Assembly (NCBI RefSeq): GCF_002813425.1
Contig: NZ_PHUL01000001.1
Coordinates: forward strand, 3,835,001 to 3,899,000
Origin: Cellulophaga sp. RHA19
GTDB taxonomy: Bacteria; Bacteroidota; Bacteroidia; Flavobacteriales; Flavobacteriaceae
Direction of reading: 5' to 3'
DNA: 64,000 nucleotides
Made by a program: the position numbers and the translations under genes
Shown here: positions 47,101 through 55,265 of the stretch, piece by piece
Position numbering within the stretch: position 1 is the stretch's first letter
Layout of the letters: every line of letters begins with the position of its first letter
Notes under the pieces: model-generated
The model's database searches: none
The model's input: only the letters and a program-made list of their open reading frames with translations
What the model was told of the DNA's origin: nothing

Positions 47101-47236
47101 AGGTGTTTGGGGACTAGATAATGAAAACTTTGACCCAGAAGTAGCTACTTCTGGAAGTGGAAACATCCAGGGTTCTGAAGGTGGATCACTTCCTTCAACT
47201 AAAAGCTATGGATTAAACTTACAATTAAAATTCTAA
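44027..47236 (+). CDS. SusC/RagA family TonB-linked outer-membrane protein (second copy)
   Basis: A 1069-residue SusC-class transporter. I start it at the ATG at 44027 (MKTKQRGILTLLLAFIVHLT), which aligns with the first copy; the frame also runs back to a TTG at 43997 inside the conserved leader. Signal peptide, CarboxypepD-reg-like domain (SGTVTDQDGIPLPGVNILV), plug (LQEVVVTALGISREKKSLGY) and beta-barrel ending LNLQLKF. The first ~100 residues nearly match the first copy; the barrel differs widely, suggesting a different substrate. Its SusD partner starts 4 nt downstream. Confidence 0.95.
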   Translation: MKTKQRGILTLLLAFIVHLTFAQQKTISGTVTDQDGIPLPGVNILVKGTTTGTQTDFDGKYTISASNGQVLLFTYLGQTPTSRTVDNQNMINVKMTEDAEALQEVVVTALGISREKKSLGYSTQTVSGDDIAETRSSNALNAMSGKVAGVQVSNNSGSLGGSTRIVLRGPSSITQENRPLMVVDGIPLDNSNYNSNATQSGGGGRDFGDAGFDINPDDIETMNILKGGAAAALYGSRASNGVILITTKSGKKGKAQITINSGVTFDKVNILPKVQNLYGGGAGDASTIGQVGFGTTTINGTEYSVVDYGTDESWGPRYEGQQVLHWDAFDPEFSNDYLQTRPWVAPKNDKDSFWNTGITYNNGVSFSQGTEKSTVRLSANKTSTHGIVPNSELNKSSVNFNATSQLTEKLKVDALVNLTITDGFNRPASGYTGSGVVQQMYQFGQTSLDFERLKNYKREDGTQRSWNRVSAEDGSPRYSDNPYWTLYENTSEDKRTRWYGNIGATYNFTDELYVVAKIYADTYDFRINDRRAVGSQSPAFYSEADRDFQEVNYEARLHFDKKFMDDKISVNSFIGTNRRDNEFHRLSAATSGGLVVPGLYNISNSSDPAQATEFDSYKRVNSVYGSVSLGYDNFAYLTVVGRSDWSSTLPENDNSFFYPGVNGSIVFSNLIKADWLSFGKIRGGYAEVGSDTDPYQLATTFVADIPFLGDVPFSTNGVSQNPNLRPELKQTYEVGLEMAFLKNRISFDLTYYNEETSDLITPVTVDPSTGYNSTFTNAGVLRNRGIEALVNITPIQTEDFSWDFTWNFSKNNNELLEIIDGVESLQIASFPFNSVSINAVVGESYGVIRGTNFVFDDQGNKVVNANGSYAETQNVENLGSILPDYNMGFKNTLRYKNLSLGFLVDVQKGGKYRSLTNIWGNYSGILEQTATNNKREVGTVLEGVTGTITYDANGDYVVTNTSPNTQVISAQQEGTDYFFGADAANVFNADYIKLREVSLSYKLPSSLLKNTGITAVNISAFGRNLGVWGLDNENFDPEVATSGSGNIQGSEGGSLPSTKSYGLNLQLKF

Positions 47237-47240
47237 GAAA

Positions 47241-48836
47241 ATGAAAAATAAACTTATACTATTATTAGCAATTGTATTGGCAATTACTTTTAATTCCTGT
47301 GACCAAGATTTAGCAGAAATTAATGAGAATCCAAACAACCCAGAGGTAGTACCCACTAGTAATATTTTTGCTAGTGCTACTAAACAATTTACAGATTTCT
47401 CAAGAGACGCATTTAACGAAGGGAGATTAACTCTTCCTTGGGTTCAATACTGGGGACAAACTGCTTATGCTGATGAAGACAGATATTTATATCGTGAATC
47501 TTCCGCAGAATCTATATACCGTAACACTTATTTAGTTGCTACAGATTTTAAAGCTATATTGGATCAAAATACAAACGAAGAAACAAGAGGTCTTGCTGCC
47601 GCATACGGAGATAATGACAACCAAATTGCCGCTTCTCGTATTATGCTTTCTTATATGTTTTACGAATTAACAAACTTTTTTGGGGATGTTCCTTACTATT
47701 CTTATGGTTCAGACAACGCTAGTTTTGAAGGTTTAAACTTAGATTTAACCGCCACTCCTGTTTTTGCTTCTCAAGAAGACATTTATATTGACATTCTTAA
47801 AGAATTAAGAGAGTCCGCAGATATGATTAACGAAGGCTCCGTAGTATTTAATAGTGGAGATAATATTTTTGGAGGAGACGCTTCTAAATGGAAAAAATTT
47901 GCAAACTCATTGATATTAAGAGTTGCTACAACTATAAAAGGTGTAGATAATGCAACATATGAGTCGGCTTTTGATGCTGCTATCGCAAGTGGTGTTATGA
48001 CTTCTAACGATGATACTGCTGCACAATCTTACGATACTGCTGATGCAAATTCTTCTCCTTTATGGGGTTCTTTCATAGATAGAACTGATTTTGCTGTTGC
48101 CGCACCATTTATAGATTTATTAAAAGGAGAAAGAGGAAATTTCAATCCAGATCCACGTTTATTTAAAATGGCTGTCCCAATTTCAGAAGGAATAGAGGAA
48201 GTTAAAAAAGGTACTGCAGTGGTAACAGAAGATTATGATGATTATATAGGTATTCCTTATGCTTTTAGAAACACTAATTTCTTAAGGAACATAGCTTACT
48301 CTTACCCTAGCAGTAATGTTTTAAAACCAGATTACAAAGAGGTTTTAATGGAATACGCAGAAGTAGAATTTTTAATTTCGGAACGTAATGGTTGGTCACA
48401 AACTAACTATGAAAATGGGGTTACAGCAAGTATGGAAAAATGGGGAGTAGATGCTACAGATATATCTACTTTTGTATCTAGCTTACCTCCAGCTAACCAA
48501 GCAAACGTTCTTAATCAAAAATATATAGCTTTGTATATGCAAGCTCACCAAGCTTACACAGAATACAGAAGAACTGGTTTTCCTAATACTTTAATTCAAG
48601 CAAATGAAGTAGTTACATTACCACAGATTCAGATTGACGAACAAAATACTGATGAACCTTTAAGTAGTTATACTTTTGAACCTGGACCAGTAGATCCTTC
48701 AGTAGATGATTTACCTTTTCGTTTGAGATACCCACAAGTACTTCAAACTTTAAATGGTGAAAATAGAAATACTGCTGCTCAAGGACTTTCAAATGGCGAT
48801 TTAATTACAAGCAAATTATTCTGGGATGTTAACTAA
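47241..48836 (+). CDS. SusD/RagB family surface lipoprotein (second copy)
   Basis: A 531-residue partner of the second SusC. Lipobox region ITFNSC with Cys20, then DQDLAEINENPNNPEVV. It shares with the first copy the early NPNN segment, the KWKKFANSLILRVATTIKGV-like helix and the closing WDVN. It is about 57 residues longer, with an extra stretch near the C-terminus. A terminator identical to that of the first operon follows. Confidence 0.93.
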   Translation: MKNKLILLLAIVLAITFNSCDQDLAEINENPNNPEVVPTSNIFASATKQFTDFSRDAFNEGRLTLPWVQYWGQTAYADEDRYLYRESSAESIYRNTYLVATDFKAILDQNTNEETRGLAAAYGDNDNQIAASRIMLSYMFYELTNFFGDVPYYSYGSDNASFEGLNLDLTATPVFASQEDIYIDILKELRESADMINEGSVVFNSGDNIFGGDASKWKKFANSLILRVATTIKGVDNATYESAFDAAIASGVMTSNDDTAAQSYDTADANSSPLWGSFIDRTDFAVAAPFIDLLKGERGNFNPDPRLFKMAVPISEGIEEVKKGTAVVTEDYDDYIGIPYAFRNTNFLRNIAYSYPSSNVLKPDYKEVLMEYAEVEFLISERNGWSQTNYENGVTASMEKWGVDATDISTFVSSLPPANQANVLNQKYIALYMQAHQAYTEYRRTGFPNTLIQANEVVTLPQIQIDEQNTDEPLSSYTFEPGPVDPSVDDLPFRLRYPQVLQTLNGENRNTAAQGLSNGDLITSKLFWDVN

Positions 48837-48870
48837 TTTTAATTAGCTAAAAATTCCTAATTTAATATTT

Positions 48871-48900
48871 AAACCTGCGGAGATTTCCGCAGGTTTTTTT
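48871..48900 (+). terminator. Intrinsic terminator after the second susCD operon
   Basis: Same 26-nt hairpin as at 43713: AAACCTGCGGA, GATT, TCCGCAGGTTT, then a T tract. The preceding 3' UTR also resembles the first copy (TTTTAATTAGCT). Confidence 0.95.
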
Positions 48901-48902
48901 TA

Positions 48903-48910
48903 TACCTTTG
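48903..48910 (+). promoter_or_regulatory. Candidate -7 box of the rlmB promoter
   Basis: TACCTTTG matches TAnnTTTG and ends only 4 nt before the rlmB ATG, which would give a leaderless or nearly leaderless mRNA. No -33 TTTG is seen; that position lies in the preceding terminator. Confidence 0.4.
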
Positions 48911-48914
48911 CCAA

Positions 48915-49652
48915 ATGGAAAAAACTACCCAAATTTATGGTATTAGAGCAATTATAGAAGCTATAAATGCTAATGAAGCTCTAGATAAAATTTTTGTTCA
49001 AAAAGGATTAAAAGGAGATCTTTTTAGAGAACTTGAAAATTTAGCCAGAAAAAAAGGAATTAGTATTTCTTATGTACCTGTTGAAAAACTAAACAGACTA
49101 ACAAGAAATAACCACCAAGGTGTAGTTGCTAACATATCTCCTATTACGTTTCATAATTTTGAAGAATTGGTAGAAGCTATAATTGAAAAAAAAGAAAACC
49201 CTCTTTTTTTACTGCTAGACCAACTGTCTGATGTACGTAACTTTGGTGCAATCATAAGAACTGCAGAATGTACTGGTGTAGATGGTATCATTATTCAGAA
49301 AAAAGGTGCTGCTCCTGTAACTGCAGATACCATAAAAACTTCTGCCGGTGCTGCTTTTAAAGTGCCAATTGCAAAAGTTAACCATATTAAAGACGCTGTA
49401 CATTATCTACAAGCTTCTGGAGTTAAAATTATTGCTGCATCAGAAAAAACAGAAAATACAATTTACGATGTTTCTTTTAAAGAAGCTTCTGCAATAATTA
49501 TGGGTTCTGAAGATGTAGGTATATCTCCATCAATATTAAAAGCCGCAGACCATACTGCCAAATTACCTTTATTAGGAGAAATAGAATCTTTAAATGTTTC
49601 TGTTGCTTGTGGTGTGTTTTTATACGAAGCCGTAAGACAACGTTTAGGATAA
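48915..49652 (+). CDS. rlmB: 23S rRNA (guanosine-2'-O-)-methyltransferase RlmB
   Basis: A SPOUT-class methyltransferase that methylates the 2'-O of a 23S rRNA guanosine (G2251 in E. coli) using SAM. 245 residues. N-terminal substrate-binding domain (TTQIYGIRAIIEAINANEAL) and SpoU domain with LLLDQLSDVRNFGAIIRTAE, AIIMGSEDVGISPSILKAAD and PLLGEIESLNVSVACGVFLY, the knot motifs. The assignment to RlmB rather than another TrmH-family member rests on overall length and family resemblance. Confidence 0.9.
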   Translation: MEKTTQIYGIRAIIEAINANEALDKIFVQKGLKGDLFRELENLARKKGISISYVPVEKLNRLTRNNHQGVVANISPITFHNFEELVEAIIEKKENPLFLLLDQLSDVRNFGAIIRTAECTGVDGIIIQKKGAAPVTADTIKTSAGAAFKVPIAKVNHIKDAVHYLQASGVKIIAASEKTENTIYDVSFKEASAIIMGSEDVGISPSILKAADHTAKLPLLGEIESLNVSVACGVFLYEAVRQRLG

Positions 49653-49662
49653 AATACTCCTA

Positions 49663-50409
49663 CTACTCTTCTGTTTTCTTTTTAAAGTGATACGTAATAT
49701 TGATTGGACTTGAACTTGTAGTGTCTAATTCTGGATCATCATCTGGTTTAAATTCTACAAAATTACCATTCTCATCAAAATGACGTAGAAATTCGTCTGC
49801 TTCTTCATTGTAGTTATCCTCTTCCCAAGCATACTTTTGGGGTTTAGGAATATCTGCTTTTAAAAAGTATGCAAAAAATAATCCCGTAATAAATCCGCCT
49901 AAATGACCTTCCCATGAAACACCTTCTTTTATAGGGAGTATATACCATAGCATACTACCATATACAAATACTACAAGTAAAGAAAGTGCAATTAACCGGT
50001 AATGCTTAGCAAAAACACCTTTAAAAAATATAAAACTAGCAAGTAAATAAATAACACCACTTGCACCAATATGGTAAGATGGTCTACCAATTAACCAGGT
50101 AATTAAGCCAGACAATAGCGTGCCATAAAAAAGAACTTTAAACGCAACTGGCTTGTAAAAATAAACCAATGCAGCACTTAACACTACTAACGGTAAAGTA
50201 TTGCTATATAGATGTTTTAATGAGCCGTGTATAAACGGACTAAACAATATACCTTTAAGCCCGCTTAACGTTCTTGGATACACTCCAAAATTGTTAAAAT
50301 TTATTTTAAACTGTAGCTCTACCCAATAGACTGTCCAAATACTTAATACAGCTATTATTGGCACTAATAGCACTGAATTAGAAAATTTAAAGTAATTATT
50401 GTCTGTCAT
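49663..50409 (-). CDS. Rhomboid family intramembrane serine protease
   Basis: A 248-residue rhomboid that cleaves transmembrane segments of unknown substrates. About six hydrophobic spans. The catalytic serine motif GASGVIYLL and the His motif WEGHLGGFITGLFFAYF are both present; the HGSLKHLYSNTLPL segment matches the conserved second-span region. I start it at the ATG at 50409 (MTDNNYFKF); the frame extends 13 codons to a TTG with no family resemblance. The soluble C-terminal tail is acidic. It converges with rlmB, with 10 nt between stops. Confidence 0.88.
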   Translation of the reverse strand: MTDNNYFKFSNSVLLVPIIAVLSIWTVYWVELQFKINFNNFGVYPRTLSGLKGILFSPFIHGSLKHLYSNTLPLVVLSAALVYFYKPVAFKVLFYGTLLSGLITWLIGRPSYHIGASGVIYLLASFIFFKGVFAKHYRLIALSLLVVFVYGSMLWYILPIKEGVSWEGHLGGFITGLFFAYFLKADIPKPQKYAWEEDNYNEEADEFLRHFDENGNFVEFKPDDDPELDTTSSSPINITYHFKKKTEE

Positions 50410-50486
50410 TAACACTAATTTACTACAATAACGCAATGATTTAGCCAAAAAATATAAATCTGCTAAATTGTCATTTAGATTCTTTT

Positions 50487-50494
50487 TATTTTTG
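50487..50494 (+). promoter_or_regulatory. Candidate -7 box of the rarA promoter
   Basis: TATTTTTG fits TAnnTTTG and lies 4 nt before the rarA ATG. A TTG at 50468-50470 is 16 nt upstream, somewhat short of the ideal 19. The transcript would be nearly leaderless. Confidence 0.4.
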
Positions 50495-50498
50495 TGGT

Positions 50499-51776
50499 AT
50501 GAATGAGCCTTTAGCAGAAAGAGTAAGACCTAAAACATTATCTGAATATGTGAGTCAGACCCATTTAGTTGGAGATAATGGCACACTAACGCACCAAATT
50601 AAAAGAGGTATTTTACCTTCTTTAATTCTTTGGGGACCTCCTGGTACTGGTAAAACAACATTAGCCAATATTATTGCTAATGAAATAGATAGGCCATTTT
50701 ATACTTTAAGTGCTATTAGCAGCGGAGTTAAAGATGTTAGAGAGGTTATAGAAAAAGCAAAAAAAGGCGGTGGTTTATTCACTACAAAAAATCCTATTTT
50801 ATTTATTGATGAAATTCATAGGTTTAGTAAATCCCAGCAAGATTCATTACTAGCTGCTGTAGAGAAAGGTTGGGTTACATTAATTGGAGCCACTACAGAG
50901 AATCCTAGTTTTGAGGTAATTCCTGCCCTTTTAAGTAGATGCCAAGTTTATATTTTAAAACCTTTTGATAAGCACGATTTAGTTGCTTTGTTAGAGCGAG
51001 CAGTAAGACAAGACACTCAGCTACAAAAGAAAAACATAGAGCTAAAAGAAACCGAGGCTCTACTTAGACTATCTGGTGGAGATGGCAGAAAATTATTAAA
51101 TATTTTTGAACTAGTCATAAACTCAGAAAACACAGAAGATGTTATAATTACTGATGAATTAGTACTTAGCAAAGTGCAAAAAAATACTGTTTTATACGAC
51201 AAAACAGGTGAGCAACACTATGATATTGTATCTGCTTTTATAAAATCTATTCGTGGTAGTGACCCAAATGGTGCTGTGTATTGGTTGGCACGTATGATTG
51301 AAGGTGGTGAGGATGTAAAATTTATTGCTCGTAGAATGCTTATTGCTGCATCTGAAGATATAGGCAATGCCAACCCAACTGCTTTAGTAATGGCAAATAC
51401 TACTTTCCAAGCTGTTAGCACTATTGGCTACCCAGAGGCAAGAATAATTCTAAGTCAATGTGCAATTTACCTAGCTACGTCTGCAAAAAGCAATGCTAGC
51501 TATGCCGCTATAGGCAAAGCACAACAAGTTGTTAAACAAACTGGAGATTTATCTGTACCGCTTGCTTTACGTAATGCTCCTACTAAGCTTATGAAAGATA
51601 TTGGATACGGTAAAGACTACCAATATGCTCACAATTATGAAAATAACTTTGTAGCAGCAGAGTTTTTACCAGATGAATTATCTGGTTCATCTTTTTATAT
51701 TCCTGGTAATAACAACAGAGAAAGAACTATTAAAGAATTCTTAAAAAATAGATGGAAAGATAAATACGAACTTTAG
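50499..51776 (+). CDS. rarA: Replication-associated recombination protein A (AAA ATPase)
   Basis: RarA/MgsA is a clamp-loader-like AAA+ ATPase acting at stalled replication forks. 425 residues: [20 protein letters not shown] at the start, Walker [17 protein letters not shown], Walker [17 protein letters not shown], sensor [18 protein letters not shown], then the C-terminal tetramerisation region with [20 protein letters not shown] and the closing [11 protein letters not shown]. Normal length. Confidence 0.95.
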   Translation: MNEPLAERVRPKTLSEYVSQTHLVGDNGTLTHQIKRGILPSLILWGPPGTGKTTLANIIANEIDRPFYTLSAISSGVKDVREVIEKAKKGGGLFTTKNPILFIDEIHRFSKSQQDSLLAAVEKGWVTLIGATTENPSFEVIPALLSRCQVYILKPFDKHDLVALLERAVRQDTQLQKKNIELKETEALLRLSGGDGRKLLNIFELVINSENTEDVIITDELVLSKVQKNTVLYDKTGEQHYDIVSAFIKSIRGSDPNGAVYWLARMIEGGEDVKFIARRMLIAASEDIGNANPTALVMANTTFQAVSTIGYPEARIILSQCAIYLATSAKSNASYAAIGKAQQVVKQTGDLSVPLALRNAPTKLMKDIGYGKDYQYAHNYENNFVAAEFLPDELSGSSFYIPGNNNRERTIKEFLKNRWKDKYEL

Positions 51777-51778
51777 AA

Positions 51779-52561
51779 TTAAAATTTAATATTTAATTCT
51801 TTAGATTGTAATTTATCTCCTTGATAATACTCAAAAAACCATTTACCGTTTTTAGATACTATCATTCCGTTGATATCATTATTAATAGCTAAAAATACAC
51901 TTGGCACAGTAGTTTTGTACATTTTGTATTCAATTTTTGGTGTACTGTCTACCAATTGATACCCATTTGGTATTTGCTGCGCATACAAAACACCTTCTAA
52001 CACTGTTTCCTCTGCTTTAGCTGCAGCTATAACTTTTTTATCAACCGGAGCCGCCGCTACTGCTTTTTCTTCAACCTTTTTTACATCATCCTTGTAACTA
52101 ACAATCAAAGTTTGGTTATTATGTTTTTCTTCTTCTTTAGGAGTGTAACTATAACTTATAGTATTAAAAGATTTAAAAGCCTCCCTTATTGCTTGGCTGT
52201 ATGCTTTTTGATATTCTTTTTCTTTGCTTTTTTCTACTGAAGTTGCAAAAACTTGATCTGAATTACAGTCCTTTAAAAGCAAACCTGCTTTTGTAGTAAA
52301 CATATTAGACTCATCTTTTAAATCAACTACTAAACCTAAACACCTATTAGACTTTAAATCCTGTGGTAAATCATCATCATAAACAACAGTATATCCTTTT
52401 TTATCAAACAAAAACTTAATTAAAGCACTTGTTCTATATTGATCTGCCTCTTTAAAAGCATTGAATTTTTTAGGTACAATTATATACTTATATTCATTAA
52501 AATTTTGTGCTGATAAAAAAAATGAACACATAAAAATTGCTCCAAAAAGTAACTGTTTCAT
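51779..52561 (-). CDS. Secreted protein of unknown function
   Basis: A 260-residue exported protein with a signal peptide ending FLSAQ (about residue 19). The N-terminal half (20-140) contains YKYIIVPKKFNAFKEADQYR and looks like a compact alpha/beta domain. A Lys/Glu/Ala-rich linker (about 145-190) follows, then a C-terminal beta segment (YKMYKTTVPSVFLAINNDIN). I do not recognise a characterised family. Last of three genes with a lipoprotein and an outer-membrane protein, 15 nt after the latter, so an envelope role is likely. Confidence 0.65.
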   Translation of the reverse strand: MKQLLFGAIFMCSFFLSAQNFNEYKYIIVPKKFNAFKEADQYRTSALIKFLFDKKGYTVVYDDDLPQDLKSNRCLGLVVDLKDESNMFTTKAGLLLKDCNSDQVFATSVEKSKEKEYQKAYSQAIREAFKSFNTISYSYTPKEEEKHNNQTLIVSYKDDVKKVEEKAVAAAPVDKKVIAAAKAEETVLEGVLYAQQIPNGYQLVDSTPKIEYKMYKTTVPSVFLAINNDINGMIVSKNGKWFFEYYQGDKLQSKELNIKF

Positions 52562-52576
52562 AGGACTAACTTAAAT

Positions 52577-53998
52577 TTAGCGCCAAGATATAACATTAAT
52601 TCCTAACTGAAAAGATGCGTATTGTGAAGCTGCTAAATTTTTGTAACCAACTAAATTATCTGCCATTGCATATAAATTTACAGGGCCTAGATTTAAATTT
52701 GCTCCAAAACCAATATTTGTTGCTGAATATTTATCAATTGTATAAGTAGTTTTTAAGCTAAGTGTTTTTCCAAAATTTCTTTGATAAAATCCTGTTACTG
52801 CTACTTGTGGTCCGCGTGGTCTGTTAATTACATACAATTGTCCGCCAACAGCGTTAGGGTAACCTAAACTACCTCTACTACCACCAGCTTTACAGTCACA
52901 ATCTTGCATACTTCTATTCTGTTCTCCAAAATTATAACGTATGGAACCGTAAAGTTTGGTTGGCCTAAAACTTATATATGAATCCTGATTCTCTTCATAA
53001 GGAATTAAACCATCCACCTCATCTACCAATTCTTGCCAAAAATCTCTACCTGTACCTATTAAGTCTTCAGGTAAAATTACCTCTACACCTTCTACGGTTG
53101 CTTGCCCTTTTAAAGTGTAATTTCTAACATCTGTAGAGTGCATTATAAATCCTAGATCTAAAATACTAGCAGTTACTGTTGTATTTCTGTTTAGTTGGTA
53201 TGTAAAACCTAAATCTACACCCACTCCTAAATCGCCTCCTAACAGGCCTCTTTTAGTTAAAACACTACCAACACCTGTACCGTCATCATTAGCATCTTTT
53301 ATACTATTTAAACCAGATGTTTGCAGCTGCATATCTGCTACCAATGTAGAAGCTAACAAGTTATTTTCTCCTGGCGTTGTCACAAAATACCCTTTATTTT
53401 TTGTTGACTTAAATGAAAAAATACTAGAGTACAATTTACCTCTTACACCAACTATTAGCCTATTATCTATACGTTTATTTATACCAAAATGGAAAACGTT
53501 TACCATTTCCCCTCTTGTTTTTAGATGAGACAAATCAAACCTTTGGTTAAGTCTGTCTGCATTACCCTCAAAACCTAAAATAGCATAATCTTTAAACCAA
53601 TAACCTATAGCATCACCTTCATTGTAAATACCAAAAGAGTAAAAATTGTCTGGATTTTTTTTACTTCTAAATCCTACATTTAGTATTTCTACTTGGTATG
53701 TACCACTAAGATCGTCTGTTGGTTTCATACCATACAAGGCACGTTCTCTAATTTTATCGTTAATATCTAAACCATCATTTGCAAAAAAATCGTTTACAGA
53801 TGCTCCACTAGAACCTGCCTGAAAAGATATACCAGACAATAAAGGAACGCCAACATACATATTTAAACCTGTTTCTATACCAGGATTTAAAAGCATTGCT
53901 TGTGGCACTTCTTTAAAATCGTACATTATTTGTTTATTCTGCGCAAAGCCATAAAAAGTGCACGCAAAAAATAGTAACATTACATACCTATTTATCAT
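52577..53998 (-). CDS. Outer-membrane beta-barrel protein, DUF5723-like
   Basis: A 473-residue exported protein with signal peptide MINRYVMLLFFACTFYGFAQ. The alternating pattern and the start KQIMYDFKEVPQAMLLNPGI fit the DUF5723 family of Bacteroidota outer-membrane barrels; function unknown. A CDCKAGGSRGS segment lies near the middle of the C-terminal half. It ends in an aromatic pattern, GINVISWR. It overlaps the upstream lipoprotein gene by 4 nt (ATGA), so the two are translationally coupled. Confidence 0.72.
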   Translation of the reverse strand: MINRYVMLLFFACTFYGFAQNKQIMYDFKEVPQAMLLNPGIETGLNMYVGVPLLSGISFQAGSSGASVNDFFANDGLDINDKIRERALYGMKPTDDLSGTYQVEILNVGFRSKKNPDNFYSFGIYNEGDAIGYWFKDYAILGFEGNADRLNQRFDLSHLKTRGEMVNVFHFGINKRIDNRLIVGVRGKLYSSIFSFKSTKNKGYFVTTPGENNLLASTLVADMQLQTSGLNSIKDANDDGTGVGSVLTKRGLLGGDLGVGVDLGFTYQLNRNTTVTASILDLGFIMHSTDVRNYTLKGQATVEGVEVILPEDLIGTGRDFWQELVDEVDGLIPYEENQDSYISFRPTKLYGSIRYNFGEQNRSMQDCDCKAGGSRGSLGYPNAVGGQLYVINRPRGPQVAVTGFYQRNFGKTLSLKTTYTIDKYSATNIGFGANLNLGPVNLYAMADNLVGYKNLAASQYASFQLGINVISWR

Positions 53999-54537
53999 CT
54001 TACACCTATTTTTAATTTAGCACTAGACCTAAATATTAATTTTGGATTTGCGTTACTAGACACAGTGGTATTATCTCCTAAATTTTGAGCAGATAAACGC
54101 AATGCAGATGTATTTCTTATAATATCTAAAGATTTACCAGTACCGCCATATAAAACATCTAAATCTGTAGTTGTAGTAGATTCTGCTCCTATATTTAAAA
54201 CAGTAGTATCTAATACATTACCACCATCATCAATAAGTTCTATAACTACGCTAACAGGTTTGCTAGTAGTGTTTTCTAATTGATAGGTAATTGTACTCTC
54301 TATTACATTATCTGAAATGTAATCTTCACTAAAAGCATCAAAATTAAAATCATTAGTGTAAAATGATGAAGGGTTAGAGTTTATAAGATCCTCTGTTGTT
54401 TCAAAATAAAATATACTTGCTTCTACAGTGGGTTCTATTACAATATCATCTGTTTGGCTAAAATCTTGCTCATCTATGCAAGATACCAACGATAAACATA
54501 AAAATAGAACACTAAATAAATAGTGGGGACTTTTCAT
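53995..54537 (-). CDS. Small hypothetical lipoprotein
   Basis: A 180-residue lipoprotein: lipobox LVSC with Cys20, followed by the acidic IDEQDFSQTDD. The rest is beta-rich (SITYQLENTTSKPVSVVIEL-like pattern) and may form a single beta-sandwich domain. No family recognised. It shares a coupled operon with the DUF5723-like barrel and a secreted protein, suggesting that the three act together at the outer membrane. Confidence 0.7.
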   Translation of the reverse strand: MKSPHYLFSVLFLCLSLVSCIDEQDFSQTDDIVIEPTVEASIFYFETTEDLINSNPSSFYTNDFNFDAFSEDYISDNVIESTITYQLENTTSKPVSVVIELIDDGGNVLDTTVLNIGAESTTTTDLDVLYGGTGKSLDIIRNTSALRLSAQNLGDNTTVSSNANPKLIFRSSAKLKIGVR

Positions 54538-54575
54538 TTTATAGTATTTGTGTAATTAATGGTAAAAATATAACT

Positions 54576-55265
54576 CTACAAATACATTTTTATTTCATCT
54601 AAAGAGTTAATTATACTACAATGATTGTGTATTTCCTCTTGATGCGTATTAAAATGTAATGCGTGTAAACCCACAGATTTAGCTCCTAAAATATCTGCCT
54701 CTAAACTGTCGCCAATCATTAAAGATTGTTCTGCTGATACGTTAGCTTTTTTTAAAGCAAGTTCAAAAATATAGGGATCTGGCTTTTTAACACCAGCCAT
54801 TTCAGAATCTATTATCACATCAAAAAAACGATCTAAATTTGAGTTTCTAATTTTTTTATTCTGTACTTCTTGGAAACCATTAGTTATAATATGCAACTTA
54901 TAATTTGGTTTTAAGTGTTCTAATATCTCTATAGCATTAGGAAATAAGTGGTTATGAGATGATAAATGATTTATATATTCTTCTGCTAACAAATTAATTT
55001 CATTATCTGTTGCATTATAATTTATGGTTTTAAAAGTGGTTTGCAAACGTTGAAAACGTAAGTCGGCCTTAGATATTTTTTCTTCTCTAAATAACTTCCA
55101 ATATTGATGATTTATAGGCACGTAGGCTTTTAAAAAATCTTCAACTTTTACGCCAATTTTATTATCTTCTAATATTTTGGTAAACGTAAGGGCAGAGTTT
55201 TTTTCAAAATCCCATAATGTATGGTCTAAATCAAAAAAAACATCGGTGACAAGGTCTTTATACAT
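54576..55265 (-). CDS. yjjG: YjjG-family noncanonical pyrimidine nucleotidase (HAD)
   Basis: A 229-residue HAD phosphatase that in E. coli dephosphorylates dUMP, dTMP and noncanonical pyrimidine nucleotides. Motif I is FFDLDHTLWDF, motif II ITNGF, motif III the Lys in GVKKPDPYIFELAL, and motif IV MIGDSLEADILGAKSVG. The alpha-helical cap region lies between motifs I and II. It overlaps the preceding deacetylase-like gene by 8 nt. Confidence 0.88.
   Translation of the reverse strand: MYKDLVTDVFFDLDHTLWDFEKNSALTFTKILEDNKIGVKVEDFLKAYVPINHQYWKLFREEKISKADLRFQRLQTTFKTINYNATDNEINLLAEEYINHLSSHNHLFPNAIEILEHLKPNYKLHIITNGFQEVQNKKIRNSNLDRFFDVIIDSEMAGVKKPDPYIFELALKKANVSAEQSLMIGDSLEADILGAKSVGLHALHFNTHQEEIHNHCSIINSLDEIKMYL

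Noticed and set aside
39012-48836. A complete polysaccharide utilisation locus
   Set aside because: No glycoside hydrolase, lyase, sulfatase or HTCS regulator gene is near the SusCD pairs.
50410-50448. TTG-initiated extension of the rhomboid gene
   Set aside because: Thirteen extra codons with no family similarity; ATG at 50409 is better.
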